A stretch of 7,714 bases of DNA from Bacteroidota bacterium (GCA_003648395.1 QMPB01000190.1:1-7714), one strand, 5' to 3'. Numbered from the stretch's first letter, positions 1 to 6,316 are shown. Numbers and translations are program-made. The notes: a model not told the origin generated them from the letters alone.

Positions 1-104
1 GATATATTAAGCGAGTTGATAATTTACATATATTTCTTATTAATATTGTTTAGATTAATAAGGTCAATATAAATTAGCTTTAGCAAATTAACTCATTTTA
101 TATT

Positions 105-140
105 TTATTATTGTTTTTTTTGACAAAAAAATAATAATAA
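105..140. repeat. 16-bp A/T hairpin with TGAC loop
   Basis: Bases 105-120 pair with 125-140 around the loop TGAC (121-124). That is sixteen pairs, all A-T except one G-T wobble (113 with 132). Seven consecutive T pair with seven consecutive A next to the loop, and ATT/AAT triplets pair outside. The arms are low-complexity, so slippage may have built them. It lacks the GC-rich stem of a normal intrinsic terminator; it could be a cruciform or bend site, or a weak terminator of a gene to the left. Confidence 0.45.
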
Positions 141-204
141 TAAATGCAACGTAATTTTATATTGTTTGTCATATCTTTTAGAAATACGATAATAAATTAT
201 TGCT

Positions 205-221
205 GCAAATTGGTAATTTGC
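205..221. repeat. 7-bp hairpin GCAAATT-ggt-AATTTGC
   Basis: GCAAATT at 205-211 and AATTTGC at 215-221 pair around a three-base loop. The same heptamer occurs at 82-88 inside the left arm of the long inverted repeat, so GCAAATT is present three times in this region, twice direct and once inverted. It could be an operator-like dyad or part of an alternative RNA fold. Confidence 0.4.
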
Positions 222-379
222 TAAATTTCTAATTCTTATGAGAGCTTCCATTAATTAGTTTAGTTTTTATGTAACATAATTGATAGTTTGGAGTATAGTA
301 GTTTATGTGAACTTATAGCATTAATTTGTGTATTGTATGTTAAAATAATTTGTAATATTGTGTCTTGAAATATTTAAGT

Positions 380-1369
380 ATGACTATTAAAAAGCAAAGG
401 CCATATATAATTGTATTGTTAATTTTGTTTATTTCATTGGGAATTAGGGCGCAAGATGCTCAATTTTCACAGTTTTATGCAAACCCATTATATCTAAATC
501 CTGCATTTGCAGGCTCTAAGGTATGCCCTAGGTTAATAATGAATTATAGAAATCAATGGCCATCCATTCCTGGATCCTATGTTACTTATAATGCAAGTTT
601 TGATATGCATTTTGATGGTATTGGTGGAGGATTAGGGCTGCTTTTTACTTCAGATAGGGCAGGACAGGGGGTTTTAACAACACAAACAATTTCTCTTATT
701 TATTCTGTTAGAATTAAAGTTTCAAAGCATTGGGCTATTAAAGCAGGGATGCAAGCTAGTTTTTTTCAGAAGCATTTAGATTGGGATAAGCTCACTTTTG
801 GAGATCAAATAGATTCCAAATGGGGTTTTTCTAATGTGACAGCAGAAAAAAGACCTTCTAATGGTGAATATAGTAAAATGGCACCTGATTTTTCAGGAGG
901 AATTTTAGTATACAATGAAAGGTTTTTTGGAGGTGTTGCAGTACATCATTTAGTGCCAGTTGATGTTGGTTTTGATGCTGAGAGTTTTCTCCCTATGAAA
1001 ATATCAACTCACCTAGGTTATCAATTTCCTTTGACTAAAGGAAGACAAAGACCTGGTGACCCAACTATCAGCCCAAATATTGTTTATATGCAACAGGGTC
1101 CTTTCCATCAATTTAATTATGGAGCTTATTTTAAAAAAGCACCTATGATTTTTGGAATTTGGTATAGACATTTCTTAGAAGGGTCTGACGCAATTATATT
1201 ACAAGCTGGTTTTGAGTATGATAAATTTAAATTTGGATATAGTTACGATATTACAATTTCAGAATTATCAATATCTTCAGGTGGAGCTCACGAGTTTTCT
1301 TTTGCACTAGATTTCAATTGTCCAGTAAAAAGAAAACGTATGCGTGAAATAAGTTGCCCTGCTTTTTAG
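380..1369 (+). CDS. type IX secretion membrane protein, PorP/SprF family
   Basis: Outer-membrane beta-barrel protein of the PorP/SprF family, 329 residues, a usual length. Residues 1-25 form a signal peptide: basic start, hydrophobic stretch IIVLLILFISL, likely cut after RAQ. The mature start carries the family hallmark QFYANPLYLNPAFAGS (about 31-46), followed by YRNQWPSIPGSYVTY (56-70) and alternating beta-strand sequence to the end. The C-terminus, CPVKRKRMREISCPAF (314-329), resembles the Cys-containing tail of PorP. PorP works with the PorK/GldK-PorN ring in secretion; SprF-type paralogues help export particular adhesins. The frame stays open to a TTG at 365, but the ATG at 380 gives a normal signal peptide, so I chose it. 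gldJ follows 35 bases later with no terminator between, suggesting co-transcription. Family is near certain; whether this is the core PorP or a paralogue cannot be decided here. Confidence 0.9.
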   Translation: MTIKKQRPYIIVLLILFISLGIRAQDAQFSQFYANPLYLNPAFAGSKVCPRLIMNYRNQWPSIPGSYVTYNASFDMHFDGIGGGLGLLFTSDRAGQGVLTTQTISLIYSVRIKVSKHWAIKAGMQASFFQKHLDWDKLTFGDQIDSKWGFSNVTAEKRPSNGEYSKMAPDFSGGILVYNERFFGGVAVHHLVPVDVGFDAESFLPMKISTHLGYQFPLTKGRQRPGDPTISPNIVYMQQGPFHQFNYGAYFKKAPMIFGIWYRHFLEGSDAIILQAGFEYDKFKFGYSYDITISELSISSGGAHEFSFALDFNCPVKRKRMREISCPAF

Positions 1370-1404
1370 TTATAGTTATAGTATTATATAAATCTTTATA
1401 AGTT

Positions 1405-3189
1405 ATGATAAAGCGAAGAAATATATTTAATTTGGGAATGCTTTTTATTTTAGCATTTGCTTTCACTTCATGTGGAAAAGAACAGTCTCCAACTACTGGT
1501 TGGGAATATAATAATTCAAAAAATGGTGGATTTGAAGTTACTCCTTACGAAGAGCAAGAAACAGGTCCTGGTTTGGTTCTAATTGAAGGAGGAACCTTTG
1601 TTAAAGGACGTACAGAGCAAGACGTATTCTTTGATTGGAATAATCAGCCTAGGAGAACTACTGTACCTTCTTTTTATATGGATATGACTGAAGTTCGTAA
1701 TTTGGACTATCTAGAATATTTGAATTGGTTAAAGCATGTGTTCTCTGATGAGAACCCAAGAATTGTACAAAAAGCACTTCCTGATACTTTAGTATGGAGA
1801 TCTAAACTAGCGTACAATGAGCCTTATGTTGACTATTATTTCAGACATCCTGCATATAGAGATTATCCTGTTGTAGGGGTTAATTGGTTGCAAGCTAGAG
1901 ATTATTGTTCATGGAGAACAGATAGAGTAAATGAGTATATTTTGGTTGAATTTGGTGTTTTGAATTATCAAGAAACACCAACTTCTGATAACCATTTCAA
2001 TACAGATGCTTATATGACTCCTGGTATTACTGGTATTGGTGAAGAAAGTGAGCATCAGCTAGTTGATATAGCACCTAATAGTAGTGGATATAGAAGAGCA
2101 AGAATGGAAGATGGTATTCTTTTGCCTAAGTATAGGTTGCCAACTGAATCAGAGTGGGAATATGCTGCCCTTGGTTTAATAGGTAATACAATGTACGAAA
2201 GAATAGTTGAACGACGTTTATACCCTTGGAACGGTCATATTACTAGAACTGACGAATCAAGTAACTATGGTGATATGGTTGCTAACTTCCGTAGAGGACG
2301 TGGTGATTATATGGGTGTTGCTGGTAATCTTAATGATGCTGCTTCAATTTCTGCCCCTGTTTATGCATACTGGCCAAACGATTATGGCTTGTATAATATG
2401 GCTGGTAATGTCGCTGAGTGGGTTATGGATGTTTATCGTCCTCTTACCGATGAAGATATGGATGATTATAATTCTTTCCGTGGTAACGTTTATAAAACAT
2501 TTGTAAGAGATAATTCAGGTGCAATTGCTGATAAATTGTATAATACTATATATGATTATAAGGGAATACTTAATTGGTTAGAAAATGAAGATGGAACAGG
2601 ATTCTTTAATAATTTAAGTTATGAGTTAAATGGCGATGAGGAAAAACTTAAAGCTGATTTAAAGACAAGTCTTGAAGCTATTATTAAGTTAAATGATGAT
2701 AGGAAATATGAAGAAGCTGCCGAGTCAATGACTGAAATGCTTGAAGATAAATTATATGGTAATCCTTCTGAGTCTATTCAAATTGCTGCAGAGATTGCTA
2801 AAGGTATTTCCGATTTTATTATTGCTACTCCTGGTGAATTGAGAACTAGAAATGTTACAATAGAGGAAAATTTGGAGAGAAGAAATTATAGAAAGGCTAA
2901 TAATATTAACTATCTTGATGGTGATTTTGCTTCTAACTATAATAATAATGAGAATCCATGGTCTGATTGGAGAGACGATGAAAATAAGAGCAGTAGCAAA
3001 ATGTATGACTATAGTATTACATCAATGATTAATGATAATGCTAGAGTATATAAAGGTGGTTCATGGAAAGATGGTGCATATTGGTTAGGTCCAGGTACAC
3101 GTAGATTCTTAGATGAACGTCAATCGACAGATTATATTGGTTTCCGTTGTGCTATGACAAGAGTTGGTAGTCCAATAGGAAATTATTAA
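1405..3189 (+). CDS. gldJ: gliding motility / type IX secretion lipoprotein GldJ
   Basis: Outer-membrane lipoprotein (594 residues) of the gliding and type IX secretion apparatus; in Flavobacterium johnsoniae GldJ stabilises GldK and is needed for gliding and secretion. Residues 1-22 are a lipoprotein signal with FTSC and lipidated Cys23. GldJ hallmarks are TGWEYN (31-36), GGFEVTPYEEQETGPGLVLI (41-60) and EGGTFVKGR (61-69). The rest is a formylglycine-generating-enzyme-like fold: YPVVGVNW (154-161), RLPTESEWEYAA (244-255), GLYNMAGNVAEWVMD (328-342), VYKGGSWKDGAYW (548-560) and a closing DYIGFRCAMTRVGS (576-589). The catalytic cysteine pair of true formylglycine-generating enzymes is missing: the matching stretch LGPGTRRFLD has no Cys, and the whole protein has only Cys23, 168 and 582, so it is probably structural. 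A mostly helical insert of about 110-120 residues (roughly 375-490) splits the fold. GldK, the shorter relative, is less likely given the length and N-terminal motifs. Confidence 0.92.
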   Translation: MIKRRNIFNLGMLFILAFAFTSCGKEQSPTTGWEYNNSKNGGFEVTPYEEQETGPGLVLIEGGTFVKGRTEQDVFFDWNNQPRRTTVPSFYMDMTEVRNLDYLEYLNWLKHVFSDENPRIVQKALPDTLVWRSKLAYNEPYVDYYFRHPAYRDYPVVGVNWLQARDYCSWRTDRVNEYILVEFGVLNYQETPTSDNHFNTDAYMTPGITGIGEESEHQLVDIAPNSSGYRRARMEDGILLPKYRLPTESEWEYAALGLIGNTMYERIVERRLYPWNGHITRTDESSNYGDMVANFRRGRGDYMGVAGNLNDAASISAPVYAYWPNDYGLYNMAGNVAEWVMDVYRPLTDEDMDDYNSFRGNVYKTFVRDNSGAIADKLYNTIYDYKGILNWLENEDGTGFFNNLSYELNGDEEKLKADLKTSLEAIIKLNDDRKYEEAAESMTEMLEDKLYGNPSESIQIAAEIAKGISDFIIATPGELRTRNVTIEENLERRNYRKANNINYLDGDFASNYNNNENPWSDWRDDENKSSSKMYDYSITSMINDNARVYKGGSWKDGAYWLGPGTRRFLDERQSTDYIGFRCAMTRVGSPIGNY

Positions 3190-3209
3190 TAGATATTATA
3201 TTTTTTATT

Positions 3210-3234
3210 AAAAGCCGAGTAATCGGCTTTTTTT
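3210..3234 (+). terminator. intrinsic terminator after gldJ
   Basis: AAAAGCCGA (3210-3218) pairs perfectly with TCGGCTTTT (3223-3231) around the loop GTAA, and the T run continues to 3234. The stem starts 21 bases after the gldJ stop codon. It ends the porP-gldJ unit and separates it from the receptor gene. Confidence 0.9.
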
Positions 3235-3241
3235 ATGCATT

Positions 3242-3262
3242 AATAAATTAAGAATAAATTAA
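3242..3262. repeat. 10-bp direct repeat with 11-bp period
   Basis: AATAAATTAA occurs at 3242-3251 and again at 3253-3262, one helical turn apart. The second copy covers the expected -33 region of the receptor promoter. It could be an operator for two side-by-side protein contacts or an AT-rich upstream element. The A/T-only sequence makes chance a real alternative. Confidence 0.35.
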
Positions 3263-3282
3263 CATTATAATTATATTTTAAT

Positions 3283-3290
3283 TATCTTTG
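3283..3290 (+). promoter_or_regulatory. Bacteroidota-type promoter (-7 box TATCTTTG)
   Basis: TATCTTTG matches the Bacteroidota primary-sigma -7 consensus TAnnTTTG at every fixed position and is followed by CAC. The expected -33 zone (about 3258-3264) is TTAACAT, a weak match. It lies after the gldJ terminator and 76 bases before the receptor start codon, predicting transcription from about 3295-3298 for the receptor-lipoprotein pair. Confidence 0.75.
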
Positions 3291-3294
3291 CACT

Positions 3295-3325
3295 GCTTTT
3301 GTAGACAGTCCTGCTACTCAAAGGC
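3295..3325 (+). promoter_or_regulatory. stem-loop at the 5' end of the receptor mRNA
   Basis: GCTTTT (3295-3300) pairs with AAAGGC (3320-3325), including one G-U pair. After a two-base bulge (TC, 3318-3319), GTAG (3301-3304) pairs with CTAC (3314-3317), leaving a nine-base loop, ACAGTCCTG. The hairpin falls at the predicted transcript start and is much richer in GC than its surroundings. It may protect the 5' end or bind a regulator. It matches no riboswitch I recognise. Confidence 0.4.
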
Positions 3326-3366
3326 TAATAATTAAATGTTAAAATAAAGTTAAAATATATTTTTTT

Positions 3367-5727
3367 ATGAGAAACTTGCTACTTATTCTATTATTCTTTT
3401 CAATTACTAAGATAAATGCCCAAAATTTAGGAGGGATAAATGGTAAGGTTACTGATTCAAAAAGTGGAGCAGCAATCTCAGGAGTTGAGGTTTTACTTTC
3501 TCCAGCAAACAAAGGTACTACCACAAGTAATAAAGGTGTTTTTCATATTATTGGTATAGAACCTGGAGATTACAAATTAAATATTAAGTATTTGGGTTAT
3601 GTTAGTGTTATTAAAGATATTACCATAGTCAAAGGAAAGGTAATAGATATTGATGTTAAAATGGATGTTGATATTCGAGAGCTATTAGCTGTTGAGATTA
3701 GAGATGATAAAATTGAGAACCATGCATATTCAAAGGTTGTATTAAAAGAAGCTCAGATTGAGCAAAAAGCAGTAAGAGATATTGCTGATTATATGAGAGA
3801 AATTCCTAATGTGTCTGCAGTACGAAAAGGAGGAGCAAATCTTGACCCTGTGATTAGAGGTTTTAAGTTTAGCCAACTTAATGTACAAGTTGATAATGGT
3901 TTGATAATGGAGGGTGGTTGTCCTAATAGAATGGATCCAACTACATCACATATTGAAGCGGGTGATATAGAAGCAATAGAAGTAGTAAAAGGGCCTTTTG
4001 CGTTAAGGTATGGGCCTGTAATGGGAGGAGTTGTTAATTTACTTACTACTGAGCCAAAACCATTTGATAAATTGCAAGTTCATGTAAAAGGAAGTATGGG
4101 TTATGAGAGTAATTGGAATGGACAAAGGCAGCATGTTTCTGTTTATGGTGGTGGAAAAAAAGTATTTTTTAGTTTTTCTGGGAATAATGCTCAGTATGGG
4201 AATTATTCTGATGGAGATGGTAATTTAATAGCATCGAGTTTTAATAAGTTTGGGTATAATGGAAAACTTGGTTTTGCCTTGTCAAAAAAACATACTATTA
4301 TAATGTCTTATTCTGAGTTTTATGCTAGAAATGTTGAGTTCCCTGCTTTGCCAATGGATGAGCGTGCGGACAATACAAAACTATATTCAATTGATTATAA
4401 GGGTAGAAAGATTTCTAAAACAATTGAAACTATTGATGTTAAGGCCTATATGACTGATGTTGATCATACAATGGATAACTACTCTCGTGGCTTTAGTGAT
4501 ACTATTGCTACGGTTTCACATATTATTGCTAAAAGGATGGGCTATAGAGCTGAAGTTGGTATTAATACAGGCAATAGGAGCCACTTATTTGTGGGAACTG
4601 ATATGTTTCACATAGAAAAAGACGGTGATAGGGTAAAAACTATGCTTGGACAATTTCCTATGATGGGAAAAGTACCAGTAAAGATTGAAAATTTATGGAA
4701 TAATGCTGTCATCAATAATTATGGTGTATATGGAGAATATACTTTGAATAAGAATTTATGGGAGTACGTTATATCAACAAGGTTAGATTTTAACTCATCA
4801 TACTCCGATTCTATCTCACTGCTAAATATGAAAAAGAAAGATATAATCGGGCTTTCTGCTGATAGTACAAGCTCTTCTTTTATTAATTTTAGTTTTAGTG
4901 CTGGTGTTACTAGAAAATTAAATGAAAATATGTCGTTGGGACTGTCTCTAGGTAGAGGTGTAAGAAGTGCTGATATGAACGAAAGGTTTATTATTAATCT
5001 TCCTGTTGGTTTTGATAATTACGAGTATCTGGGAAATCCATTAATTAAGCCAGAGGCGAATAATGAACTTGATTTGGTATATAAGTATAGAAACCAGAAT
5101 ATTGGAGGATTTGAAGTGTCAGTTTTTTACTCCTTTGTTCAAGATTATATTGGAGGAGTTTATCTGCCTCCTTCAGTGCAAAAGCCTTTAATGCAAAGTG
5201 TTTTAGGAGTTAAGCGATTTGAAAATTTAGGAAATGCAAATTTGTATGGATTTGAGTTTTCTTACGCTACCCCTAGCCAGTATAAGTGGAGAGCATCTCT
5301 GACTGCAGCTTATACAGCCGGAACAATTACCGAAATTGAAATATTAGATTTTGATGTAAATAGTAATGTAACTGGTAAGAGTATTGTTAATAATGATCCA
5401 TTAGGTGAAATTCCTCCTTTAAATATAAATGTAAATTTGAAATATGACTTCTTTGATGGTAAACTTGTTCCTGTTTTAAATTATAGATTTTCTAGTGCGC
5501 AAAATAGAGTTTCTGATGCAATGCAAGAGTTAACCACTCCTTCGTTTTCATTACTAGATCTTAGTTTGATGTATAAGCATAATCAATATTTCAGAGTAGT
5601 TGGTGGTGTAAATAATATATTTGATATATCATATTATGAGCATTTGAATAGAAGAATTCTTGGTACTAATACAAGAATTTATGAGCCAGGGAGAGTGTTT
5701 TATATAAACTTAATATTTAATATTTAA
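3367..5727 (+). CDS. TonB-dependent outer-membrane receptor, OprC-like (probable copper uptake)
   Basis: Outer-membrane active transporter, 786 residues. Residues 1-19 are a signal peptide ending NAQ. About 20-105 form a carboxypeptidase-regulatory-like beta domain (GKVTDSKSGAAISGVEV, GDYKLNIKYLGY), common in Bacteroidota receptors. The plug is about 120-230, with DYMREIPNVS, DPVIRGFKFSQLNVQVDN and VVKGPFALRYGPVMGGVVN. The rest is a 22-strand-type barrel ending in VFYINLIFNI, a terminal strand closed by an aromatic-rich pattern. The plug carries GGCPNRMDPTTSHI, with Cys185 and Met189 as CxxxM; the barrel part carries DHTMD, with His367 and Met369 as HxM. Pseudomonas OprC binds copper with just this set (Cys143, Met147, His323, Met325) at nearly equal spacing. 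A Met/His-rich stretch (M413, H415, M426, M432, M433) may add ligands. It is too short for SusC and has no SusD beside it. Own promoter; lipoprotein 24 bases downstream. The receptor call is certain; the copper substrate is inferred from motifs. Confidence 0.85.
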   Translation: MRNLLLILLFFSITKINAQNLGGINGKVTDSKSGAAISGVEVLLSPANKGTTTSNKGVFHIIGIEPGDYKLNIKYLGYVSVIKDITIVKGKVIDIDVKMDVDIRELLAVEIRDDKIENHAYSKVVLKEAQIEQKAVRDIADYMREIPNVSAVRKGGANLDPVIRGFKFSQLNVQVDNGLIMEGGCPNRMDPTTSHIEAGDIEAIEVVKGPFALRYGPVMGGVVNLLTTEPKPFDKLQVHVKGSMGYESNWNGQRQHVSVYGGGKKVFFSFSGNNAQYGNYSDGDGNLIASSFNKFGYNGKLGFALSKKHTIIMSYSEFYARNVEFPALPMDERADNTKLYSIDYKGRKISKTIETIDVKAYMTDVDHTMDNYSRGFSDTIATVSHIIAKRMGYRAEVGINTGNRSHLFVGTDMFHIEKDGDRVKTMLGQFPMMGKVPVKIENLWNNAVINNYGVYGEYTLNKNLWEYVISTRLDFNSSYSDSISLLNMKKKDIIGLSADSTSSSFINFSFSAGVTRKLNENMSLGLSLGRGVRSADMNERFIINLPVGFDNYEYLGNPLIKPEANNELDLVYKYRNQNIGGFEVSVFYSFVQDYIGGVYLPPSVQKPLMQSVLGVKRFENLGNANLYGFEFSYATPSQYKWRASLTAAYTAGTITEIEILDFDVNSNVTGKSIVNNDPLGEIPPLNINVNLKYDFFDGKLVPVLNYRFSSAQNRVSDAMQELTTPSFSLLDLSLMYKHNQYFRVVGGVNNIFDISYYEHLNRRILGTNTRIYEPGRVFYINLIFNI

Positions 5728-5751
5728 TATTTTATTTTTAGAATAATAATT

Positions 5752-6147
5752 ATGAAAAAGATATATTTTATTATAGCAGTATTAGCAATAATAGCAAGTT
5801 CTTGTCAAAAAGAAGCAGATTCAAAAGTTGTTGATTATATGATTACTGGATTAGCTGATCCATATTCCATTGTTTATCTTGATGATAATGGAAATAGTGT
5901 TGCAGAAACAATTACTCCTAATGGATTAAGTGATAAGTGGATAAAATCATTCTCAATGGATGAAGGTTCACCTATTTATTTATATATAAAGTTTACAGAA
6001 GATATTAGCTCTAATATGAGCTTTAACATGGGAGTTTTAATTAATGGTAAGTATTATAAGCAAGCTAAGCACTTTGATAAAGAATCTAGTGCTACAGGGA
6101 CTTTAATATTTGAAGTAAAAAGATCTGGTATCGTGCCATTTGAATAA
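5752..6147 (+). CDS. small lipoprotein, MmpS-like fold, partner of the receptor
   Basis: A 131-residue lipoprotein. Residues 1-17 are a signal with hydrophobic core FIIAVLAIIA and lipobox ASSC, lipidated at Cys18. The following residues, QKEAD, resemble the Lys/acidic surface-export signal described for Capnocytophaga lipoproteins, so the protein may face outward. The mature part looks all-beta: VDYMITGLADPYSIVYLDDNG (about 27-47), WIKSFSMDEGSPIYLYIKF (63-81), FNMGVLINGKYYKQAK (91-106) and TGTLIFEV (115-122). This pattern recalls small MmpS-like domains, which I judge by pattern only. Four methionines (30, 69, 89, 93) and His107 could bind metal, though none forms a known motif. It begins 24 bases after the receptor stop with no terminator between, so the two are almost surely co-transcribed. 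A role in handing substrate to the receptor is inference. Confidence 0.75.
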   Translation: MKKIYFIIAVLAIIASSCQKEADSKVVDYMITGLADPYSIVYLDDNGNSVAETITPNGLSDKWIKSFSMDEGSPIYLYIKFTEDISSNMSFNMGVLINGKYYKQAKHFDKESSATGTLIFEVKRSGIVPFE

Positions 6148-6174
6148 ATGTGATATAATTTAAGTGATGTTGTC

Positions 6175-6197
6175 ATAGAATTTTGTGCAGATTCTAT
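6175..6197 (+). other. hairpin in the 3' untranslated region of the lipoprotein gene
   Basis: ATAGAAT (6175-6181) pairs with ATTCTAT (6191-6197) around a nine-base loop. It has no T run, so it is not itself a terminator, but it ends six bases before the terminator stem. Together they would give the mRNA a double-hairpin 3' end. Confidence 0.45.
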
Positions 6198-6203
6198 CGA
6201 AAT

Positions 6204-6235
6204 ATGGTGAGTTCATAATTGGCTCACCATTTTTT
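6204..6235 (+). terminator. intrinsic terminator after the receptor-lipoprotein unit
   Basis: ATGGTGAG (6204-6211) pairs perfectly with CTCACCAT (6223-6230); two G-U pairs can extend it into the 11-base loop. A T run (6230-6235) follows. It ends the receptor-lipoprotein transcript and isolates the next gene. Confidence 0.85.
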
Positions 6236-6277
6236 ATTTATTATAAAAGTATTCCGCATGCGTAATAATATTTTTTG

Positions 6278-6285
6278 TATATTTA
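6278..6285 (+). promoter_or_regulatory. probable promoter of the nitronate monooxygenase-like gene
   Basis: TATATTTA matches the Bacteroidota -7 box TAnnTTTG at all but the last position and lies 31 bases before the ATG. No clear -33 TTG is seen about 20 bases upstream; that place holds an 8-bp palindrome, CGCATGCG (6255-6262). As a terminator precedes it and no other promoter is evident, this is the best candidate. Confidence 0.45.
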
Positions 6286-6316
6286 CATATTCAAAATACT
6301 TCTAAGAATTATTATT

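Larger units (their letters stand above)
79..225. repeat. 12-bp perfect inverted repeat with long spacer
   Basis: TTTAGCAAATTA at 79-90 is the exact reverse complement of TAATTTGCTAAA at 214-225. The 123-base spacer contains the 105-140 hairpin, and the right arm overlaps the 205-221 hairpin, so long-range and local pairings compete. The sequence match is certain; a function is not. In DNA this AT-rich, such a match can arise by chance at a modest rate. Confidence 0.45.
1..379. other. gene-free AT-rich upstream region of porP/gldJ
   Basis: I see no open reading frame of convincing length or protein-like composition on either strand here. The region is very AT-rich and holds several inverted repeats listed separately (79-90 with 214-225, 105-140, 205-221, 267-279). 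It presumably carries the promoter of the porP-gldJ unit, but I found no perfect TAnnTTTG box; the closest is TTAATTTG at 321-328, one mismatch, without a clear -33 element, so I do not call it a promoter. The gene to the left lies outside the window. Confidence 0.7.

Noticed and set aside
365..379. TTG start for the porP/sprF-like gene
   Set aside because: The ATG at 380 gives a regular signal peptide start (MTIKKQRP); the five extra residues add nothing conserved.
2207..2506. Open frame of 99 codons inside gldJ, another forward frame
   Set aside because: It lies wholly within conserved gldJ sequence, and its product is a low-complexity hydrophobic read-through of AT-rich codons.
1405..3189. 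A true formylglycine-generating sulfatase-activating enzyme
   Set aside because: The catalytic cysteine pair is absent and the N-terminal motifs are those of GldJ.
3339..3524. Minus-strand frame over the start of the receptor gene
   Set aside because: It overlaps the signal peptide and beta domain of a well-supported gene and has no recognisable motif.
3367..5727. SusC-type glycan importer
   Set aside because: It is about 200 residues shorter than usual SusC proteins, has no SusD neighbour, and carries copper-receptor motifs instead.
6275..6316. TTG start for the nitronate monooxygenase-like gene
   Set aside because: The extra residues (MYIYIFKILLRIII) translate promoter-like AT-rich DNA that includes the likely -7 box, and the family normally starts near the ATG at 6317.
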